DNA from: an uncultured Eubacterium sp.
GTDB lineage: Bacteria > Bacillota > Clostridia > Lachnospirales > Lachnospiraceae
DNA: 64,000 nt
Direction of reading: 5' to 3'
Assembly: GCA_910583555.1 (NCBI GenBank)
Contig: CAJTXO010000016.1
Coordinates: forward strand, 1-64,000
How positions within the stretch are numbered: position 1 is the stretch's first letter; every line of letters starts with the position of its first letter. The notes under the pieces are model-generated. The model was given only the letters and a program-made list of their open reading frames with translations, was not told the DNA's origin and did no database searches. This document shows positions 60,582 through 64,000 of this stretch, one piece after another. The translations under genes and the position numbers were made by a program.

Positions 60582-62000
60582 TCACCGCACAACCTGAACC
60601 TTGATCATATTTGTCGTCCCCGAGATTCCGATCGGCACGCCGGACGTAAACACGGCCACGTCTCCCTTTTCTACCAGTCCTTTTTCCAGACACGCCTCCG
60701 TCGCGTAGTCAAACAGTTCGAACACTTCGTCCTTCTCCTGCAGGAGCACCGGCGTCACGCCCCACGACATATTGAGCTGTCTCGACACCTTTTCCGTGAT
60801 CGCGCAGCCAATAATGTCACAGTCCGGCCGGTATCGGGAGATCATGCGCGCTGAACGGCCCGATTTCGTGACGGTGATGATCGCCCTCGCGTTGAGGTCG
60901 TGTGCCGTCGTACATGTGGCGTGGCAGATCGCGTCTGTGATATCCGGGTTCGCTTTTCTGTCATGGATAAAAAAGCGTTTGCGGTAATCCACGTCCTGCT
61001 CGATCCGCTCCGCGATCCGAACCATCGTCTGCAGCGACTCCACCGGGTACTTGCCCGCGGCGGTCTCACCGGAAAGCATGATCGCGCTCGTCCCATCATA
61101 AATGGCGTTTGCCACATCTGCCGTCTCCGCTCTCGTCGGCCGCGGGTGCTTCATCATGGAATCGAGCATCTGGGTCGCCGTGATCACCTGTTTTCCTGCC
61201 TCATACACCTTCTTAATGATCATCTTCTGGATGACCGGCACCTCTTCGTCCGGCACCTCCACTCCCATATCGCCGCGGGCGATCATAATGCCATCGGCCG
61301 CCGCGATGATCTCATCGATGTTATCCACGCCTTCGGCATTTTCAATCTTCGCGATGATATTAATATCCTCTCCGCCGTTTTCATCGAGGAGCGTACGGAT
61401 CTGCATAACATCCTCCGCCGTACGGGTGAAGGAAGCCGCCACAAAATCAACTCCCTGCTCGATGCCAAATAGAATATCCTCTCTGTCCCTCTCACTCATA
61501 TAGGGAAGATTAATATGAACATTCGGTACATTGATCCCCTTATGATCAGAAACTGCACCGCCGTTCACAACCTCGCATATGATATCTTCGCCCTTTACTT
61601 CCCGCACGATAAGTTCCACGAGTCCATCGTCGATCAGAATGCGGTTGCCCGGCTTCTCGTCCTCATACAGTTTCGGATACGTCACAGACACTCTCTCTTC
61701 ATCCCCCATCACCTCCCGGCACGTAAGGGTAAAGGCCGCTCCCGGCTCCAGGACGATCCTGCCTCCCTCAAAAACGCCGGTGCGGATTTCCGGCCCTTTT
61801 GTATCCAACAACATCGCCACCGGTTTCCCGCACTGTTTTCTCAGTTTACGCAGCATCTCCATGCGCTTCTGCTGCTCTTCATGGCTTCCGTGGGAAAAGT
61901 TAAACCTGGCAACGTTCATTCCCGATTCGATCAGAGTGAGAAGCACCTCTTCCCGATCGGTGGCCGGTCCCATTGTACAAACGATCTTCGTCTTTCTCAA
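60582..62000 (-). CDS. pyk: Pyruvate kinase
   Basis: Converts PEP and ADP to pyruvate and ATP. It has 472 residues and lacks the extra C-terminal PEP-utiliser domain found in some Bacillus and clostridial enzymes. Motifs are TKIVCTMGPA, NFSHGSHEE, DTKGPEIRTG, the signature MIARGDMGVEVPDEEVP and the Lys in IAKIENAEG. It is encoded next to pckA, so the two genes acting on PEP are neighbours. Confidence 0.97.
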   Translation of the reverse strand: MRKTKIVCTMGPATDREEVLLTLIESGMNVARFNFSHGSHEEQQKRMEMLRKLRKQCGKPVAMLLDTKGPEIRTGVFEGGRIVLEPGAAFTLTCREVMGDEERVSVTYPKLYEDEKPGNRILIDDGLVELIVREVKGEDIICEVVNGGAVSDHKGINVPNVHINLPYMSERDREDILFGIEQGVDFVAASFTRTAEDVMQIRTLLDENGGEDINIIAKIENAEGVDNIDEIIAAADGIMIARGDMGVEVPDEEVPVIQKMIIKKVYEAGKQVITATQMLDSMMKHPRPTRAETADVANAIYDGTSAIMLSGETAAGKYPVESLQTMVRIAERIEQDVDYRKRFFIHDRKANPDITDAICHATCTTAHDLNARAIITVTKSGRSARMISRYRPDCDIIGCAITEKVSRQLNMSWGVTPVLLQEKDEVFELFDYATEACLEKGLVEKGDVAVFTSGVPIGISGTTNMIKVQVVR

Positions 62001-62084
62001 AATTTAGTTCCTCCTTTACTTTTTTGGTCTTTTTACATCAGTTTACCAAATCTTTCTTCATTTGTAACTAACATTTTAAAAAAC

Positions 62085-62113
62085 TTGCGCCATCGGGTAC
62101 AAAATGTTATAAT
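62085..62113 (+). promoter_or_regulatory. Promoter of the chemotaxis receptor gene
   Basis: TTGCGC (62085-62090), 17 bases, TATAAT (62108-62113), 41 bases before the ATG at 62155. Confidence 0.65.
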
Positions 62114-62154
62114 ACCTTCAGAAATACTATATTTTGTAAATGGAGGAAAAGTAC

Positions 62155-63870
62155 ATGGAAAAGAAAAAAGGATTACGTTTGGCATTCAAACTGAGCCTGA
62201 TGGTCGCTGTCCCCATTTTACTCGTAACACTGACAGGGATCTGTCTTGGCGCCGTAAAACAGGGACAATTATCCAAAACCCTCGTTGAACGGGAAATCAG
62301 CGGTATCGCGAGAAGCGTACGCGAAGTTTACATGGGCCTGGAAAGCGACGAACCCTTCACACTAAAGGATGGAACCCTTTCAAAGGGCTCAACTACACTA
62401 ACAGATAACTATGAAATCATTGACAAACTAAAATCCGAACAGGATGTGGAACTTTCCCTGTTCTTCGGCGACACCAGGCTTCTCACCACTTTGACGGATG
62501 AATCCGGAAAGCGTGAGATAAACACACAGATGTCTGACGCCGTCTTTTCGCAGATCAACAAAGGCGAAGATTATTATGCCCGTGATATTGAATTGTTTGG
62601 AACATCTTATGCCGGTTACTATGTTCCGCTTTACCAGCCGGGTTCAAACGAGGTCATCGGCAGCATCTTCTGCGGCCGCAGTCAGAAGCAGATCAATACC
62701 AGTATGAAGGACACGATTTTTTCGATGGCCGCGGCGATGTTAGGCATATTCGCCGTTACTTTTGTCATCGTTCTCATTCTGGTGACACGAATCATCAAAG
62801 TACTGAACGGCGCCGTAACAAATCTGAACGAGGTGGCAAGGGGTGCGCTCAATATAAATATGGGGCCATCCATCTTAAACCGATCCGATGAAGTCGGGGA
62901 CATCGCCCGCTCCGTCCAGCGGCTGATCCATTCCCTGCGTGAAATTCTTACGAACATTACAACTTCCGCCAAATCACTCGAACAGTTTTCGGATAAATTT
63001 TCCACTTCGTTTGATGTCATCGCAAATTCGATCGACGATGTCAATACTGCCGTAGATGAAATTGCCAACGGCGCGACCGGACAGGCCGGAGAGACGATGA
63101 ACGCAAGCGAAAAGGTAAACAACATGGGGCATTCGCTTGACCAGACAGCTGCGAGCATCGAAACACTGAACAACAGCTCCGGCAAGATGAAAGAATACAA
63201 TAAAACTGCCGCGAAAAACCTCACTGAACTGTATGATATAAGCAAACAGACAAAAGAGTCCGTTCTTCTCGTACAGGATCAGACCAACCTGACAAATCAG
63301 TCTGCGCAAAAAATCCGGGAAGCTACCGAACTGATTACAAATATTGCCGGCCAGACAAATCTTCTTTCTTTGAACGCCAGCATAGAGGCAGCGAGAGCTG
63401 GTGAAAACGGAAAAGGATTTGCGGTCGTGGCCGATGAGATCCGGCAGCTGTCCGAGCAGTCCAGAGAGTCAGCTGAAAAGATCGCGGAGATCGTCAATTC
63501 CCTTTTGGAAAATTCAAATACCAGCGTTCATACAATGAACGAAGTCACTGAAAACATCCAGAGGCAGAATGATAAGCTGCTCGAAACAGGGAACATGTTC
63601 AGTTCATTAAATAGTGAGATCAAAGATGTAACAAATGCCATTGAACATATCAACGAGCAGACGGTAACGCTCGACGAGCATAAGAACACGGTACTCAGCA
63701 TTGTAGACGGCCTTGCCGCCATCGCGCAGCAAAACGCGGCAAGTACCGAAGAAACTTCCGCCTCAATGCTTGAACTTCAAAAAACGATACAGACGTGCCA
63801 CGAAGCCACATCCGATCTTGTCAAGCTGGCAAAAGAATTATCGAAGAACACAAAGCATTTCGAACTATAA
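62155..63870 (+). CDS. Methyl-accepting chemotaxis protein
   Basis: A 571-residue transmembrane receptor from MEKKKGLRLAFKL (GGAGG upstream). TM1 lies at about residues 10-32. A periplasmic-side single-cache domain spans about 35-185 (DVELSLFFGDTRLLTTLTD, YYARDIELFGTSYAGYYVPL). TM2 lies at about 195-217, followed by HAMP at 218-270. The signalling domain has the hairpin tip QTNLLSLNASIEAARAGE and GKGFAVVADEIRQLSEQS. No ligand can be predicted. Its presence implies a motile, chemotactic host. Confidence 0.95.
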   Translation: MEKKKGLRLAFKLSLMVAVPILLVTLTGICLGAVKQGQLSKTLVEREISGIARSVREVYMGLESDEPFTLKDGTLSKGSTTLTDNYEIIDKLKSEQDVELSLFFGDTRLLTTLTDESGKREINTQMSDAVFSQINKGEDYYARDIELFGTSYAGYYVPLYQPGSNEVIGSIFCGRSQKQINTSMKDTIFSMAAAMLGIFAVTFVIVLILVTRIIKVLNGAVTNLNEVARGALNINMGPSILNRSDEVGDIARSVQRLIHSLREILTNITTSAKSLEQFSDKFSTSFDVIANSIDDVNTAVDEIANGATGQAGETMNASEKVNNMGHSLDQTAASIETLNNSSGKMKEYNKTAAKNLTELYDISKQTKESVLLVQDQTNLTNQSAQKIREATELITNIAGQTNLLSLNASIEAARAGENGKGFAVVADEIRQLSEQSRESAEKIAEIVNSLLENSNTSVHTMNEVTENIQRQNDKLLETGNMFSSLNSEIKDVTNAIEHINEQTVTLDEHKNTVLSIVDGLAAIAQQNAASTEETSASMLELQKTIQTCHEATSDLVKLAKELSKNTKHFEL

Positions 63871-63896
63871 TACATTATAAGATATTGTATAAAAGA

Positions 63897-63949
63897 AGAA
63901 ACTCAAAATCCGCGGAAACAGATGCCGACATGATTTTGAGTTTCTTTTC
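63897..63949. terminator. Terminator between convergent genes
   Basis: AGAAACTCAAAATC pairs perfectly with GATTTTGAGTTTCT around a loop of about 21 bases, followed by TTTCT. It serves the receptor gene and the partial gene on the opposite strand. Confidence 0.85.
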
Positions 63950-64000
63950 TAATCCTTTTTCACGATATCCTTCAAAACCAGGGAGACATCCGATGTATCC
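63949..64000 (-). CDS. Partial CDS, C-terminus only
   Basis: The last 16 codons of a minus-strand gene (DTSDVSLVLKDIVKKD, then TAG) that starts beyond the window edge. It is too short to identify. The converging terminator supports that it is real. Confidence 0.45.
   Translation of the reverse strand, partial: DTSDVSLVLKDIVKKD

Noticed and set aside
1..64000. CRISPR arrays, rRNA genes, replication origin
   Set aside because: No regularly spaced repeats, no rRNA segments and no DnaA-box cluster were noticed by eye.

Overview
The window looks like chromosomal DNA of a Gram-positive anaerobe of the class Clostridia, most likely a Lachnospiraceae-type gut bacterium. This is inferred from the str operon layout (rpsL-rpsG-fusA-tuf), the rplK-rplA-rplJ-rplL block with an L10-type leader, small families I associate with Lachnospiraceae (DUF6715-like, DUF6483-like), AGGAGG ribosome binding sites and consensus sigma-A promoters. 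The bulk has moderate GC. The stretch from about 28.5 to 41.6 kb is visibly more AT-rich, down to about one third GC by eye around 39-41 kb.

Layout. 0-1.3 kb: a 5'-truncated tyrosine integrase abutting the 3' end of a tRNA-Ser pair. 1.4-14 kb: housekeeping genes on the minus strand (tsaD, rnz, tsaB, tsaE, an RsmF-like rRNA methyltransferase, cdd), with an AAA/DUF4143 ATPase behind a palindromic operator and a large membrane-anchored protein carrying a degenerate C39-like domain. 12.5-17 kb: an EAL-domain protein with a ruined GGDEF motif, a PrcB-like lipoprotein and a cytosolic hybrid sensor kinase. 17-20.5 kb: AEC permease, tRNA-Trp, metF, purA. 20.7-24.1 kb: rplL, rplJ, rplA, rplK, nusG, secE, rpmG. 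24.3-29.3 kb: a drug-response cluster made of a two-component system, an ABC transporter, and a short Erm-type methyltransferase behind a leader that encodes MSACVLRLR and several alternative hairpins. 29.4-41.5 kb: an accessory region of unrelated single genes (GNAT, VOC, NUDIX, nucleotidyltransferase, several SAM methyltransferases) interleaved with decayed gene fragments, ending in an AT-rich run of three genes of unknown function. 41.7-46.3 kb: the str operon. 46.5-51.9 kb: a secreted protein of about 1,800 residues with tandem Ig-like modules and a BspA-type leucine-rich C-terminus. 52.1-53.6 kb: an AbiEi/AbiEii toxin-antitoxin pair with a 14-bp inverted-repeat operator. 53.7-64 kb: mutM, fragments of broken genes, an AAA/PD-(D/E)XK protein, a secreted double-CAP protein, pckA, pyk and a chemotaxis receptor.

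How the genes relate. The ribosomal, EF-Tu/EF-G, NusG/SecE and TsaB/D/E genes form the translation and secretion core. PckA and Pyk meet at phosphoenolpyruvate. The kinase, regulator and ABC genes read in the same direction toward the erm-like gene, which has its own promoter and attenuator, so it can respond independently to ribosome-targeting drugs. The most distinctive signals are the erm leader with its truncated enzyme, the 26-bp palindromic operator before the DUF4143 ATPase, the AbiE operator placed between divergent promoters, the unexplained 40.2-41.4 kb gene set, and an exact 57-bp repeat joining two rearrangement points 38.7 kb apart.

Limits. All family calls come from reading translated sequence and recalled motifs; no search was run. 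I found no CRISPR array, no rRNA gene and no intact insertion sequence.
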